64,000 nucleotides of DNA from the NCBI RefSeq assembly GCF_000143685.1, contig NC_014328.1, positions 3,658,001 through 3,722,000 of the forward strand, given 5' to 3'. Source of the stretch: Clostridium ljungdahlii DSM 13528. Its GTDB lineage: Bacteria > Bacillota > Clostridia > Clostridiales > Clostridiaceae. The notes beneath the pieces were generated by a model. That model had not been told where the DNA came from. It saw only the letters and a program-made list of their open reading frames with translations, and did not search any database. A program made the position numbers and the translations under genes. Below are positions 17,583 through 27,783 of this stretch, piece by piece (within the stretch, counting starts at the first letter, position 1; each line of letters begins with the position of its first letter).

Positions 17583-18221
17583 TTATAGATATAAAAGCAC
17601 ACAGAAGAAGTGACAGGCACTTCCACCTATAACAAAAAGGTGCCATATGGCATGATTATAAGGTATTTTATCTAACATGTATAAAAAAGCTCCCACTGTA
17701 TATATGATTCCACCTGCCACCAAAAGAGCTATTCCAGCTGGAGGAAGAAGTAATAAAAGTCTTTTCATAGCAAAAATTATTATCCATCCCATGGCAATAT
17801 ATATTAGTGTAGACACAACCTCATGTTTGCCTATCCAAAATATTTTCATTACTATCCCACAAATAGCCATAATCCATACTATTCCAAATATCATCCAACC
17901 TATAGAATTTCTTAAAATAGTAAGTGTAAAAGGAGTATAAGTTCCAGCTATTAATAGATAAATAGATGCATGGTCAAATATTCTAAAAACCTTTTTTACC
18001 TTTAAATTAGTTATACTGTGGTATAAAGTGGATTCTAGGTATAGAATAAGCATAGAAACTCCATAGATAGTATAGCTTACTATATACCACTTATCTCCCA
18101 TCCTAGCAGAAAATACAATCAATAATACAAGAGCTGCAATTGACAGAAGCGTACCTATTCCATGTGTTACAGCATTAGCTACTTCCTCTCCTCTTGTATA
18201 AAACTTAAGTTGATTATCCAT
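17583..18221 (-). CDS. Hemolysin III / YqfA family (PAQR-type) membrane protein
   Basis: This 212-residue integral membrane protein has seven hydrophobic segments and belongs to the HlyIII/PAQR family. Conserved features are the N-terminal NAVTHGIGTLLSI, SLYH in TM3 (ESTLYHSITNL), FDHASIYLLIAGTYTPF in the middle and the C-terminal HAIWHLFVIGGSACHF; the histidines and aspartate form the family's metal site. Some members are called hemolysins, but hydrolase or sensor roles are debated. The ATG at 18221 has AAGGAGTGG upstream and is preferred over an in-frame start at 18257 that lies before this site. Confidence 0.9.
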   Translation of the reverse strand: MDNQLKFYTRGEEVANAVTHGIGTLLSIAALVLLIVFSARMGDKWYIVSYTIYGVSMLILYLESTLYHSITNLKVKKVFRIFDHASIYLLIAGTYTPFTLTILRNSIGWMIFGIVWIMAICGIVMKIFWIGKHEVVSTLIYIAMGWIIIFAMKRLLLLLPPAGIALLVAGGIIYTVGAFLYMLDKIPYNHAIWHLFVIGGSACHFFCVLLYL

Positions 18222-18414
18222 ATTAAACCACTCCTTAATAAATTTTGCATGTCTCATACGTAGTTATTAAAACTACTTTGTGATATGTATATATGATAAC
18301 ATGGTATATATATAAGTTCAATATCTATTTCTATTTTTATAGTAAATAGATTGATTTTTTAGTATAATAAGTATTGTTATATTATTATTTGCAAAATTTA
18401 TGGAGGCATACAAA

Positions 18415-19083
18415 ATGTTAAAAAGAACTATTACTGCTGAATTAATTAAAAAATTTAATGAAATGCTATATAAAATACTAGATGATATGGATAATGAAAA
18501 TTATGAAGGAGCCTTAGATTTAATAGATACCGCTTTCAAAGACATTTTTAGATTGAGCATAAAATTTTTCAATTCCCTATCTCTAGAAAATATAATGGAA
18601 ATGGTAAAAATTAATGGGAGCATAGTTACAGACAAGTGCATAATCATGGCTAAATTGTTGGAAGAAGAAGGAAACGCCTTAGAATTTCAGCACAAACTGG
18701 ATGATGCCTTTTATATACATCAGAAATCATTAAATTTGTTTTTGGAAGCTTATTTAAATGAAAGCACCAATTGTGATTTAAAAAATTATTTTTCAGATAT
18801 AGATCCTTTAATAAATAAACTTTGTGAATATAAGCTTTCTTTTACTCTTTTAAGTAAAATAGCAGATTACTATGCAGAGACTAAAAGATATGATAAAGCA
18901 GATGATATAATCTATGAAATACTTGAAGAAAATAATCATGATGCAAAACATATAAAATTCGCAATAAAATTTTACGAAAATTTACTTTTAAAAAATGATA
19001 ATGATTTAAACTCTGGAAACTTACCAAGAGAAGAAATAGAAGAGTCTTTGTCTTCTTTAAGAAACATATTACAAAACAAATAA
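18415..19083 (+). CDS. Helical hypothetical protein, TPR-like
   Basis: This 222-residue protein of unknown function is predicted almost wholly alpha-helical, with acidic, tyrosine-containing helix pairs such as ADYYAETKRYDKADDIIYEI near residue 160 and FYENLLLKNDNDL, which look like tetratricopeptide-type repeats. It has no signal peptide or membrane segment. GGAGG at 18402-18406 supports the ATG at 18415 rather than the one at 18400, which overlaps that site. It converges with the 6S RNA and aspS; no function is assigned. Confidence 0.7.
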   Translation: MLKRTITAELIKKFNEMLYKILDDMDNENYEGALDLIDTAFKDIFRLSIKFFNSLSLENIMEMVKINGSIVTDKCIIMAKLLEEEGNALEFQHKLDDAFYIHQKSLNLFLEAYLNESTNCDLKNYFSDIDPLINKLCEYKLSFTLLSKIADYYAETKRYDKADDIIYEILEENNHDAKHIKFAIKFYENLLLKNDNDLNSGNLPREEIEESLSSLRNILQNK

Positions 19084-19255
19084 AATCCCACCATGCCGTA
19101 TTATGAGTTATTTTGAACCCGCCCCAAAGCAGGTGGGAATCTCCTTCTTACTTCCTGTCTCCATTATAAATGGATATCATTCCACAAGAAGAGTCCGATT
19201 CCCATTTATAAAATGTTCGGTCAAGACTAACTCATTCCACGCACACAGCAGGAAT
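19084..19255 (-). ncRNA. ssrS: 6S RNA
   Basis: This RNA of about 172 nt immediately follows aspS on the same strand, the position I recall for bsrA in Bacillus subtilis. The long closing stem is present: CCTGCTGTG (19244-19252) pairs along its length with CATGGTGGG (19087-19095), and TGAGTTA with TAACTCA further in. The central region is open and flanked by CTTGACCGAAC and GGGTTC, and a terminal hairpin region carries ATAAATGGGAAT/ATCCATTTAT. 6S RNA binds the housekeeping RNA polymerase as a promoter mimic. An ORF on the opposite strand here is a shadow. Confidence 0.85.
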
Positions 19256-19316
19256 ATTAATAATTTTATTATACTACATTTTTTAATATTTATGTTTACC
19301 CTTTGAATAATTCATA

Positions 19317-21089
19317 TTATTTTATAGATATACCCAATTCTTTTAACTGAGATTCATCTACTACATTAGGAGCTTCCGTAAGTGGACAAAATGCATTCTG
19401 ATTTTTAGGGAAAGCTATTACATCTTTTATATTATCGGTTTTTGCTAAAAACATTACCATCCTGTCAAATCCATAAGCAAGTCCGCCGTGTGGTGGTGGT
19501 CCAAACTTAAATGCTTCAAGCAAATATCCAAACTTCTCCCAGGCATTTTCCTGTGAAATACCAATTACTTTAAACATTCTTTCTTGAAGTTTAGTATCAT
19601 GTATTCTTATGCTTCCTCCGCCTAATTCTTCTCCATTTAGAACTATATCATAAGCTTTTGCTCTTACTCTTCCAGGATCACTCTCTAAATACTGTATATC
19701 TTCGTCCATAGGTGCTGTAAATGGATGATGCTCTGCCTGATATCTTTGTTCGTCCTCATTATAGGATAGAAGAGGGAACTCAGTTACCCATACAAATCTA
19801 AACTCATCATTTCCATCCAATATGCCTGTTTCTTTTGCCATATGAACTCTGAGTGCACCAAGGCTTTCAAACACCACTTTATTTTTATCTGCCACAACAA
19901 GAATAAGATCTCCTGGTACTGCTTCCAATTTATTTAATATATTTTTAGTATCTTCCTCAGTTAAGAATTTTGATATAGAAGATTTAATTCCATCTTCCTT
20001 ATATGCTATCCATACAAGTCCTTTGGCACCATAGTCTTTTACAAATTCAACTAGCTTATCAATCTGTTTTCTTCCCATTTTAGCTGAATTTGGCACCTTT
20101 ATGGCTCTTACAGAACCACCAGCTTCAATTGCACTTTGGAAAACCTTGAAATCTATATTCTTTACAACTTCACTTATATCATTTATTTCCATGCCAAATC
20201 TTAAATCAGGTTTATCTGATCCATATTTCTCCATGGCAATTTTATAAGGCATTCTCTCTATAGGTAGTTTTACATCTACATTTAGGATTTTCTTAAATAC
20301 CCTTTGAATAAACCTTTCATTCAAGTTTATTACATCATCTTGCTCTACAAAAGAAAGCTCCATATCTATCTGGGTAAATTCAGGCTGTCTATTCGCCCTC
20401 AAATCTTCATCTCTAAAGCATTTAACTATCTGAAAGTATCTGTCATATCCTGAAACCATCAAAAGCTGTTTAAAAAGCTGTGGTGATTGAGGAAGGGCAT
20501 AAAACTTTCCATTGTAATTTCTGCTTGGTACGAGATAATCCCTAGCACCTTCTGGTGTACTTTTGCCAAGCATTGGAGTTTCTATTTCTAAAAATCCTTC
20601 TTCATCTAAAAAGTCTCTTACTACCTTTGCTGTTTTATGTCTTGTCATAAGTATTCTCTGCATATCTGGTCTTCTTAAATCTAAATATCTGTATTTGAGT
20701 CTTATGTTTTCAGCTGCATCTAAGTTTTCCTTTATGTATATAGGAGGTGTTTGAGACTCTGAAAATATCTTTATATACTCTCCTTTTACTTCTACCATAC
20801 CTGTTGGAATTTCCGTATTTGGGGATTCTCTTTTTACAATAGTTCCTGTAGCTGCTATGCAGTATTCAGATTTTACATTATCTGATTTTTCAAAAGCTTC
20901 TTTATTTATCTTCTCTCCAAATACAATTTGAAGTATTCCTGTTCTATCTCTTAAATCTACAAATATGAGTCCACCTAAATTTCTTTTTCTCTGAACCCAT
21001 CCCATTACTGTAATTTTTTCACCTATGTTACTTTCTCTCAGTTCACCACACATGTTGGTTCTCTTTAGTCCATTTAATGATTCTCCCAT
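19317..21089 (-). CDS. aspS: Aspartyl-tRNA synthetase
   Basis: This is a 590-residue class II synthetase of the bacterial (long) type. An N-terminal OB-fold anticodon-binding domain (about 1-110, with GWVQRKRNLGGLIFVDLRDR) precedes class II motif 1 and motif 2 (FRDEDLRANRQPEFTQIDME) and a GAD insertion domain at about 285-420. Motif 3 is near the C terminus (GGLAYGFDRMVMFLA). Bacterial-type enzymes may be discriminating (tRNA-Asp) or non-discriminating (also tRNA-Asn); this cannot be decided here. It follows hisS by 15 bp and the two form an operon ending at the 6S RNA gene. Confidence 0.97.
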   Translation of the reverse strand: MGESLNGLKRTNMCGELRESNIGEKITVMGWVQRKRNLGGLIFVDLRDRTGILQIVFGEKINKEAFEKSDNVKSEYCIAATGTIVKRESPNTEIPTGMVEVKGEYIKIFSESQTPPIYIKENLDAAENIRLKYRYLDLRRPDMQRILMTRHKTAKVVRDFLDEEGFLEIETPMLGKSTPEGARDYLVPSRNYNGKFYALPQSPQLFKQLLMVSGYDRYFQIVKCFRDEDLRANRQPEFTQIDMELSFVEQDDVINLNERFIQRVFKKILNVDVKLPIERMPYKIAMEKYGSDKPDLRFGMEINDISEVVKNIDFKVFQSAIEAGGSVRAIKVPNSAKMGRKQIDKLVEFVKDYGAKGLVWIAYKEDGIKSSISKFLTEEDTKNILNKLEAVPGDLILVVADKNKVVFESLGALRVHMAKETGILDGNDEFRFVWVTEFPLLSYNEDEQRYQAEHHPFTAPMDEDIQYLESDPGRVRAKAYDIVLNGEELGGGSIRIHDTKLQERMFKVIGISQENAWEKFGYLLEAFKFGPPPHGGLAYGFDRMVMFLAKTDNIKDVIAFPKNQNAFCPLTEAPNVVDESQLKELGISIK

Positions 21090-21104
21090 GTTAACACACT
21101 CCGT

Positions 21105-22355
21105 TTATAATCTAATTAAATCTGAAATTTTGTCTAGTTCTTCTAATTTAATTTCAAATTGATTGCCATCTTCCATTCTCTTAAATTTAGCAATTCCACA
21201 TTCTAGCTCGTTGTCTCCAAGTATTACTGTAAACCTAGCTCCAATTTTATTTGCATACTTCATTTCAGCTTTTACGCTTCTATTTGTATGGTCGCATTCA
21301 CATCTTACATTTTTTTCTCTCAATTGATTTACTAAATTAAGAGCCTTTAACTTAGCGTCATCTCCCATAGCTCCTACATATAAGTCTATGTATGGCCTAT
21401 TAGGTATCTCTATTTTATTTTCTTCCAGAGTAAGAAGTGTCCTCTCTATTCCCATTCCAAAACCTACAGCAGGCATTTTAGGGCCTCCAACTTCCTCTAT
21501 TAGATAATCATACCTTCCACCACCGCATATTGTTATATCATTGTTTATTATTTCAAATACGGTTTTAGTATAATAATCAAGTCCTCTTACTATTAAAGGA
21601 TTTATCTTAAACTCTATATTTACAGCAGACAAATACTTTTGTAAACTTTCAAAGTGCTCCTTACAGTCATCACATAAGTAATCAATCATCAAAGGTGCAT
21701 CTTTTACTATTTCTTTACAGCTTTCCACTTTACAATCCAATATCCTCATAGGATTTTTACTGAATCTGCTTTTACAGGTGTCACATAATGCATCATAATT
21801 TTCCTTCAAGAATTTTTTTAATGCTTCATTGTACTTTTTTCTGCAAGTAGCACATCCTATACTATTTATATTTAATTCAATTCCCTTTACTCCCAGTTCC
21901 TTATATACTCGCATAGCCAAACTTATAACTTCAGCATCCAGTGAAGCATTTTCTGCCCCAAATGCCTCTATACCAAATTGGTGATGTTCTCTAAGTCTTC
22001 CTTTTTGTACATTTTCATATCTTAAAACCGGGGTAAAATAAAATAACTTAGTTGGCTGAACTTCATTATACAAACTGCTCTCCACAAAAGCCCTCACTGC
22101 AGGGGATGTACCTTCTGCTTTAAGGGTTAGGCTTCTGCCAGCTTTATCTTGAAAGGTGTACATTTCTTTCTGAACAACATCTGTAGTTTCACCTACTCCC
22201 CTTTCAAAAAGTTCAGTATATTCAAATACTGGCGTCCTTATTTCTCTATACCCATAAGAAGCTGCTATATTTTTGAATTTATCTTCTAAATAATGCCACT
22301 TATAAGACTCCGTAGGTAATATATCTTTAGTACCTTTAGGTGCTTGTATAGCCAT
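21105..22355 (-). CDS. hisS: Histidyl-tRNA synthetase
   Basis: This 416-residue class II synthetase has motif 1 around [10 protein letters not shown], motif 2 ([22 protein letters not shown]), the histidine-specific signature [14 protein letters not shown] and motif 3 ([13 protein letters not shown]). A C-terminal anticodon-binding domain covers about 325-416. A cysteine-rich insertion ([24 protein letters not shown]) looks like a small metal-binding module of the type seen in clostridial HisS. It lies between hemZ and aspS. No T-box was found in the 78-bp leader. Confidence 0.97.
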   Translation of the reverse strand: MAIQAPKGTKDILPTESYKWHYLEDKFKNIAASYGYREIRTPVFEYTELFERGVGETTDVVQKEMYTFQDKAGRSLTLKAEGTSPAVRAFVESSLYNEVQPTKLFYFTPVLRYENVQKGRLREHHQFGIEAFGAENASLDAEVISLAMRVYKELGVKGIELNINSIGCATCRKKYNEALKKFLKENYDALCDTCKSRFSKNPMRILDCKVESCKEIVKDAPLMIDYLCDDCKEHFESLQKYLSAVNIEFKINPLIVRGLDYYTKTVFEIINNDITICGGGRYDYLIEEVGGPKMPAVGFGMGIERTLLTLEENKIEIPNRPYIDLYVGAMGDDAKLKALNLVNQLREKNVRCECDHTNRSVKAEMKYANKIGARFTVILGDNELECGIAKFKRMEDGNQFEIKLEELDKISDLIRL

Positions 22356-22433
22356 ATTAATTTACTCCTTTTTTATTTTATATTTTCTTAAATTATAAAT
22401 TATAAGTGAAATTTAAAAGTACATTTAAAAATT

Positions 22434-23882
22434 TTAATACAAAGTATTTAAAAGATCTATCTTTTTTTTCACCATTTCATCTATTCTTCTCACATATTCT
22501 CCTACATCTTTTATATTTGCCTGTCTTTCGAATCTATTTTCATCTAAAAACATGACTTTTGTAACAGCATCTGCTCCACAAGCTATTATAGTCTGCCTTT
22601 CTTCAATCATTTCCACATTATAAAGCCCTCTATGTTTTCCTGAGGTATATCCTATGTTTTCCATATTACCTACCATATTTTTTTGTCTATACATATAATA
22701 TGGTTTCATGTTCATTGATTTAGCCAAAAGTGCAGTTCTTTCATACATCAAATTTAATTCTTCATGACCTGCAATAGAATAACTTATATTATTCACTATA
22801 TTTTCATATAGTCTAGATGCTCTTTTTACAGACATACCATGTACGGTTAAATTATCTGGCCCAAGTTTTTCAATTTCATCGCAGGTTTTATTTACCTCCT
22901 CTATTCCTTCCCCAGGCAATCCTACAATCAAATCCATATTTATGTTGTCAAATCCATATTTTCTTGCCATATGAAACTTTTCCCTTACCTCATTTACTGA
23001 ATGATTTCTTCCAATAAATTTTAATGTGCTGTCATTCATAGTCTGTGGATTTATACTAATCCTATTTACTCCATATCTTTTCATGGTTTCAAGTTTATTT
23101 GAAGTAATACTGTCAGGTCTGCCACATTCTACATCAAATTCTTTTATTTTATAGTCCCGTACAAAACTATTATATATTTCATGCATTAATTTTTCAAATT
23201 TTTCATTATCTATAGAAGTTGGAGTCCCTCCTCCAAAATATATACATTCTATATTTAACTCATGTTGTTTTATGTATTCAGACATTTTCTTTATCTCATA
23301 AGTCAAACTTTTAAGATAGGGTTCTACTAATTCCTTACAACCTTTAATAGGATTAGACGCAAAGGAACAATAAAGACATTTAGTTGGACAAAAAGGCATT
23401 CCTACATATACGCTTATATTTCTGCTATTTGAATTCACTAAGTTTTTTTCCGAATTTGCTACATCTATACAAAGTTCTGCCTTACTTTTATTACAACAAA
23501 AATGTTTGTCAAAATATTTTATTATTTCATCCCTGCTCTTGCCATCCTTTATAAATTTTAAAGTTATCTTACTAGGTCTTATTCCAACTAAAGTTCCCCA
23601 TGGTAAAGTCTTCCCTGTTCTATTGGTAAAATACAAAAATATTGCTTTTTTTATATTTTCTCTTTCACTTAAACCACTTTCAAATTCCATTTTGCATATG
23701 TCATTTTTATCATCTATAATAACTTCATTTTGTAATAACTCTATATTAAAATTCCAACTTTCATCTTCTACAAAATTTATATCTGCAAAATCATAAAATA
23801 AATTGATCATTTGAAATATGTGATATCTATATTCCTTACTATTTAGTTTAACTTTTATCTCCATATCAATTAAAATTGTCAT
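22434..23882 (-). CDS. hemZ: Oxygen-independent coproporphyrinogen dehydrogenase HemZ
   Basis: This 482-residue radical-SAM protein of the HemN/HemZ group has the cluster motif CPTKCLYCSF at about residues 172-181, followed by the HemN-type YFGGGTPTS at about 217 and the SAM-binding strands DVECGRPDSI, RISINPQTM and MDLIVGLPGEG. The N-terminal 150 residues are the HemZ-specific extension. It would oxidatively decarboxylate coproporphyrinogen III without oxygen, but several clostridial members may serve other haem-like routes. The start at 23882 is uncertain; a second methionine seven codons on (23864) is possible and neither has a strong ribosome-binding site. Confidence 0.9.
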   Translation of the reverse strand: MTILIDMEIKVKLNSKEYRYHIFQMINLFYDFADINFVEDESWNFNIELLQNEVIIDDKNDICKMEFESGLSERENIKKAIFLYFTNRTGKTLPWGTLVGIRPSKITLKFIKDGKSRDEIIKYFDKHFCCNKSKAELCIDVANSEKNLVNSNSRNISVYVGMPFCPTKCLYCSFASNPIKGCKELVEPYLKSLTYEIKKMSEYIKQHELNIECIYFGGGTPTSIDNEKFEKLMHEIYNSFVRDYKIKEFDVECGRPDSITSNKLETMKRYGVNRISINPQTMNDSTLKFIGRNHSVNEVREKFHMARKYGFDNINMDLIVGLPGEGIEEVNKTCDEIEKLGPDNLTVHGMSVKRASRLYENIVNNISYSIAGHEELNLMYERTALLAKSMNMKPYYMYRQKNMVGNMENIGYTSGKHRGLYNVEMIEERQTIIACGADAVTKVMFLDENRFERQANIKDVGEYVRRIDEMVKKKIDLLNTLY

Positions 23883-23912
23883 CTCTTTTCTTCTTCATAC
23901 ATTGTAAAATTA

Positions 23913-24123
23913 AAACTTATTCTCCGTATATTTTTACAACATTCAGCACGTTAAATATTTTGATAAGTCTAAGCAAAAAATTTTTAAAAAATCTAAGAAC
24001 TTTTGAAAACTCGTACCTCAAACAATTCAAAAGTTCTAAGTTTTTTAAATTTTTTTCTAAGACTTATAAACAAAATATTTAAATGTGCTTCATCGTTGTA
24101 AAAATAATCCTGCGAATAAGTTT
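23913..24123. repeat. Long imperfect hairpin A (copy 1)
   Basis: This 211-bp inverted repeat is centred near 24018. Outer arms AAACTTATTC/GAATAAGTTT are perfect. Inward pairs include TTTTTACAAC/GTTGTAAAAA, GCAC/GTGC, TTAAATATTTTG/CAAAATATTTAA, ATAAGTCT/AGACTTAT and AGAACTTTTGAA/TTCAAAAGTTCT. The apical loop read on the minus strand contains TTGTTTGAGGTACGAGTT, shared with hairpin B and with the copy at 62491. It encodes no protein. Confidence 0.85.
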
Positions 24124-24149
24124 AAGTTTTAAAAATGCTATGTAGAATT

Positions 24150-24387
24150 GTAAGTAAAATTTGACCTTATACTAGAAGATATGATGTCAAAATTGAAAAC
24201 ACCTTTAAAAACTTTTTTATAAGTCTTAGGGAGGTATTTTAGAAAACCTTAGGAGTTTAGCTATGTTTGAGGTACGAGTTTAGCTAAACTCCTTTAGATT
24301 TTCAAAATACCGAACTCTAGACTTACTAAAAGTTTTTATGGTGTTGAAATTTGACAGCATAGCCCTAGTATATGTCATTTTTTACTA
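24150..24387. repeat. Long imperfect hairpin B (copy 1)
   Basis: This inverted repeat of about 238 bp is centred near 24270. From outside in the pairs are ATACTAG/CTAGTAT, TGTCAAA/TTTGACA, CACC/GGTG, TAAAAACTTTT/AAAAGTTTTTA, AAGTCT/AGACTT and GGAGTTTAGCTA/TAGCTAAACTCC. The loop TGTTTGAGGTACGAGTT faces the plus strand, opposite to hairpin A. It ends 13 bp from the stop codon of the metallo-hydrolase gene. Confidence 0.85.
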
Positions 24388-24399
24388 CAATGTTTAAAG

Positions 24400-24999
24400 C
24401 TATAAAAATGGATTATACATTTTTTCTTCTTTGATAGAAGTTTTAGAACCATGACCTGGAAATACAACCATTTCATCTGGTAAAGTCATAAGCCTATTTT
24501 TTATACTGCCCATGATTGCATTAAAATCTCCTCCTGTAAAGTCAGTTCTTCCTACAGATCTTTTAAAAAGTGTATCTCCTGTAAACACCATGTTTTCTCC
24601 TAAGAAGCTTACTCCACCAGGTGTATGTCCAGGTGTATAAAGTGCTTTTAACTTTATATTTCCAAATTCAAACACCTGGTTATCTTCAATATATATGTCA
24701 ACTTCATCTATAAGCTTTCCATACATAAGTTCTCTTGATTTCATCATGTTATAGTCTTCTCTGCTTATTGCTATAGGTGCATTATATTTATTTCTTATTT
24801 CCTCAGCTGCGCTCGTATGATCTGCATGACCATGAGTCAGTAATATATATTCTACTTTTGTCTTTGAAGCATCTATAGCATCTATTATATCTTTTACATC
24901 ATCACCAGGATCAATTACTACAGACTTACCCTCTTTTTCATCTGCCAATATATAACAATTAGCTGCATATACCCCTACTATGACTTTTGTCAGTTTCAT
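24400..24999 (-). CDS. MBL-fold hydrolase, glyoxalase-II-like
   Basis: This compact metallo-beta-lactamase-fold protein of 199 residues has the full dinuclear metal motif THGHADH (about residues 54-60), then the second-shell residues in TPGHTPGG and FTGDTLF and a final HG (VVFPGHGSKT). The short length without the C-terminal lid of true glyoxalase II places it in the YcbL/YqgX type, often thiolesterases. It lies 36 bp downstream of dtd, and the dtd-MBL-hemZ order is a widespread clostridial arrangement after relA. It is interrupted here from hemZ by the long hairpin repeats. Confidence 0.92.
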   Translation of the reverse strand: MKLTKVIVGVYAANCYILADEKEGKSVVIDPGDDVKDIIDAIDASKTKVEYILLTHGHADHTSAAEEIRNKYNAPIAISREDYNMMKSRELMYGKLIDEVDIYIEDNQVFEFGNIKLKALYTPGHTPGGVSFLGENMVFTGDTLFKRSVGRTDFTGGDFNAIMGSIKNRLMTLPDEMVVFPGHGSKTSIKEEKMYNPFL

Positions 25000-25035
25000 A
25001 AAAATACCTCCTTATCTTTTCCTTTACTTTGATAA

Positions 25036-25485
25036 TTAAAACTTCTTCTTGCTGTCTATCATAATAGTGACAGGTCCATCATTTTCTATACTCACTAACA
25101 TATTTGCACCAAATCTTCCTGTCTCAACCTTGCCTACTAAATTTCTGCATTGATCTACAAACTTTTCGTATATTTTCTCGGCTTCATCCCCACCCAATGC
25201 TTCTATAAAACTGGGTCTTCTCCCTTTTCTACAATCTCCATATAAAGTGAACTGGGAAACTATAATTATTTCTCCGTTTACATCCAGTAAGGACTTATTG
25301 AGCTTTCCATTTTCATCTTCAAATATTCTGAGGTTCAATATTTTGTCCCTCATATAAATTATATCCTCATCTGTATCTTCTTTAGATATTCCAAGTAGTA
25401 CATTTAACCCCTTTTGTATTTGTCCTATAACCTTTCCTTCCACTTCAACTTTAGAGCTATTGACTCTTTGAACTACTGCTCTCAT
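25036..25485 (-). CDS. dtd: D-aminoacyl-tRNA deacylase
   Basis: This 149-residue enzyme hydrolyses D-aminoacyl-tRNAs and mischarged Gly-tRNA-Ala. It has the active-site string [17 protein letters not shown], and near the C terminus the GPVTIMID motif (the cross-subunit Gly-cisPro of the dimer) is intact. Length is typical. It starts 14 bp after the relA stop, the usual relA-dtd neighbour pair of Firmicutes. Confidence 0.96.
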   Translation of the reverse strand: MRAVVQRVNSSKVEVEGKVIGQIQKGLNVLLGISKEDTDEDIIYMRDKILNLRIFEDENGKLNKSLLDVNGEIIIVSQFTLYGDCRKGRRPSFIEALGGDEAEKIYEKFVDQCRNLVGKVETGRFGANMLVSIENDGPVTIMIDSKKKF

Positions 25486-25499
25486 AATAACATATCTCC

Positions 25500-27677
25500 T
25501 TAATTTTTGGTTCTATAAACCTGAATAACGCCCTCTAATTTTCTAAACTTTTTCATTACATCCTTTAAGTCATCTACATTTGATATTTTTAATTTTATAT
25601 CTATAACAGCCAATCCATTTTTTACTGGCTTAGCATTTACAGCATAAAGTGCAGTCTTACTATTACTTATAACTTCCATAGATTCAGCCAAAAGTTTTCC
25701 CCTATCTTCAGCTTCTATTTTAATCTGAGCAATATACTCTGCTCCTTTTGGTCTTCCCCAGGAAACTTCAACCACCATGTTATCTTTATTCTTTAATAGG
25801 AATTCTGCATTTTTACAATCTTTTCTATGGATTGATACTCCTCTTCCCTTTGTTATATATCCTATTATGTCATCACCTGGAACAGGATTACAGCACTTGG
25901 CAAATCTAACTAATACATTGCTTTCACCCTTTACTATTATCCCTGGAGATTTTTTCTCTGCTTTATGAGACTTACCCATAGGTTGATCCAGATTCTCTTG
26001 AATCTTCTTCCAGTCAATTTCATCCATCTTTGAAGTTTTCATATAAATATCTTTTATTCTTGAAACTATAGTAGAAGAGGTTACAGCACCAATTCCTACA
26101 GAAGCATACAAGTCATCTGCAGAATTCATATTATACCTTTTAAGAACTGTATCTAGGATTTCCTTCTTAGCAATTTCCCCAAAATTATATCCTTGCTTTT
26201 TTGTTTCCTTTTCAAGAAGGTCCTTTCCTTTTACTATATTCTCTTCTCTTTTTGCCTTTTTGAACCAGGATCTTATCTTGCTTTTTGCCTGATTACTTTT
26301 CGCCATATTTAGCCAGTCAATACTTGGACCTTTGGGTGTACTTGATACAAGCACTTCTACAATTTCCCCTGTTTTCAAATGATAATCAAGAGGTACCATC
26401 TTACCACTTACTTTTGCACCTATACAACTATTTCCTATCTCAGTATGTATCTTATATGCAAAATCTATAGGGGTTGCTTCATAAGGTAAATTTATTACCT
26501 TTCCATTTGGAGTAAATACAAATACCTCATCTGAAAACAAATCTATTTTAAATCTTTCCATAAACTCTTCTGCATCTGAAGTTTCTCTCTGCCACTCAAG
26601 TATTTCTCTTAACCAGGTAAGTTTCTTATCTATATCATTTGCTGTATCAACGCCCTCCTTATATTTCCAGTGAGCTGCTATTCCATATTCTGCTGTTTTA
26701 TGCATTTCAAAAGTTCTTATCTGTATTTCAAAAGGTTTGCCTTGAGGCCCTATAACTGTAGAATGTAGTGATTGATACATGTTTGGTTTAGGCATAGCAA
26801 TATAGTCCTTAAATCTTCCTGGCATAGGCTTATATATTGTATGTGCTATTCCCAGTGCAGCATAACAATCCTTTACTGTATTTACTAAAATTCTTACAGC
26901 AGTTAAATCAAAAATTTGATCTATAGTTTTATTTTTCTTTACCATCTTTCTATATATACTATAAAAATGCTTTGGTCTTCCCTCAATGTCTGAATCTATT
27001 CCCGACTTTTTAAGGTTATCTTTTAATTGAGATATTATTTCATCAATATATTTTTCTCTTTCTACTCTTTTTTCAGCAATTTTTCTAACTATAAAATAAT
27101 ATTCATTTTGATTTATATACCTAAAGGCTAAATCCTCAAGTTCCCATTTAATTTTAGACATTCCAAGCCTATGGGCAAGAGGTGCATATATGTCAAAAGT
27201 TTCTTTTGCTTTTTCTTTCTGTTTTTTCACAGGCATGTATTTAAGTGTTCTCATATTATGAAGTCTATCTGCTAATTTTATAAGTATTACTCTTATGTCA
27301 TCTGCCATTGCAAGGAGCATCTTTCTAACGTTATCAGCTTGCTGCTCTTCCTTAGTTTTACATTCTATTTTACCTAATTTAGTAACACCTTCTACTAAGT
27401 TTGCAACTTCTACACTGAATTCCCTTTTTATGTCTTCATAGCTAAATTGCGTATCTTCTATTACGTCATGAAGGAGTCCTGCTACTATGGTGCTGGTATC
27501 GAGTCCCATTTCTACCAATATATAAGCTACCTCTACAGGATGGCTTATATAAGGTTCTCCCGATTCCCTTTTCTGTTTTTTATGAGCTTCATCGGCAAAA
27601 TAATAAGCCTTTTCTACTATTTTTTTATCTACATTATTACAGTTTTTATCTATTAACTCCATTAATTTTTCTAACAT
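25500..27677 (-). CDS. relA: Bifunctional (p)ppGpp synthetase/hydrolase, RelA/SpoT type
   Basis: This 725-residue long RSH enzyme governs the stringent response. The HD hydrolase domain (about 30-190) keeps HPVEVAYIL and LLHDVIEDT. The synthetase domain (about 220-340) has [13 protein letters not shown] and the [11 protein letters not shown] loop. A TGS domain at about 385-450 ([13 protein letters not shown]), a helical/zinc-finger part ([19 protein letters not shown]) and an ACT domain complete the C terminus. The ATG at 27677, with AGGGAG seven bases before it, is preferred. An in-frame codon 15 positions upstream would fall inside the terminator-like hairpin at 27697. Confidence 0.96.
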   Translation of the reverse strand: MLEKLMELIDKNCNNVDKKIVEKAYYFADEAHKKQKRESGEPYISHPVEVAYILVEMGLDTSTIVAGLLHDVIEDTQFSYEDIKREFSVEVANLVEGVTKLGKIECKTKEEQQADNVRKMLLAMADDIRVILIKLADRLHNMRTLKYMPVKKQKEKAKETFDIYAPLAHRLGMSKIKWELEDLAFRYINQNEYYFIVRKIAEKRVEREKYIDEIISQLKDNLKKSGIDSDIEGRPKHFYSIYRKMVKKNKTIDQIFDLTAVRILVNTVKDCYAALGIAHTIYKPMPGRFKDYIAMPKPNMYQSLHSTVIGPQGKPFEIQIRTFEMHKTAEYGIAAHWKYKEGVDTANDIDKKLTWLREILEWQRETSDAEEFMERFKIDLFSDEVFVFTPNGKVINLPYEATPIDFAYKIHTEIGNSCIGAKVSGKMVPLDYHLKTGEIVEVLVSSTPKGPSIDWLNMAKSNQAKSKIRSWFKKAKREENIVKGKDLLEKETKKQGYNFGEIAKKEILDTVLKRYNMNSADDLYASVGIGAVTSSTIVSRIKDIYMKTSKMDEIDWKKIQENLDQPMGKSHKAEKKSPGIIVKGESNVLVRFAKCCNPVPGDDIIGYITKGRGVSIHRKDCKNAEFLLKNKDNMVVEVSWGRPKGAEYIAQIKIEAEDRGKLLAESMEVISNSKTALYAVNAKPVKNGLAVIDIKLKISNVDDLKDVMKKFRKLEGVIQVYRTKN

Positions 27678-27696
27678 ACCGATACTCCCTAAAATC

Positions 27697-27723
27697 AATG
27701 GCTGGTTTAACAAACCAGCCATT
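27697..27723. terminator. Hairpin between apt and relA
   Basis: AATGGCTGGTTT and AAACCAGCCATT form a 12-bp perfect stem with a 3-nt loop. The best T-run is on the plus side; on the gene strand the hairpin is followed only by TTGATTTTAG, so read-through from apt into relA is likely. Confidence 0.6.
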
Positions 27724-27783
27724 ATTTTTTACTAATATTATATTATATACTAAAAAAACTTGCAATTTCAAATTTTATATATC

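Noticed and set aside
19103..19306. 67-codon plus-strand open frame
   Set aside because: It lies opposite the 6S RNA gene; the frame follows from the RNA's stem sequences and has no ribosome-binding site.
22356..22433. T-box leader before hisS
   Set aside because: Only 78 bp separate hemZ and hisS, with no specifier stem, T-box sequence or terminator.
23876..24082. 68-codon plus-strand open frame over hairpin A
   Set aside because: Low-complexity Phe/Lys/Ser translation of an inverted repeat; no initiation site.
23913..24387. CRISPR array
   Set aside because: The repeats are two nested palindromes, not evenly spaced direct repeats with unique spacers; no cas genes are present.
27678..27722. 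N-terminal extension of RelA by 15 residues
   Set aside because: The extension would translate the apt-relA hairpin; the AGGGAG site fits the ATG at 27677.
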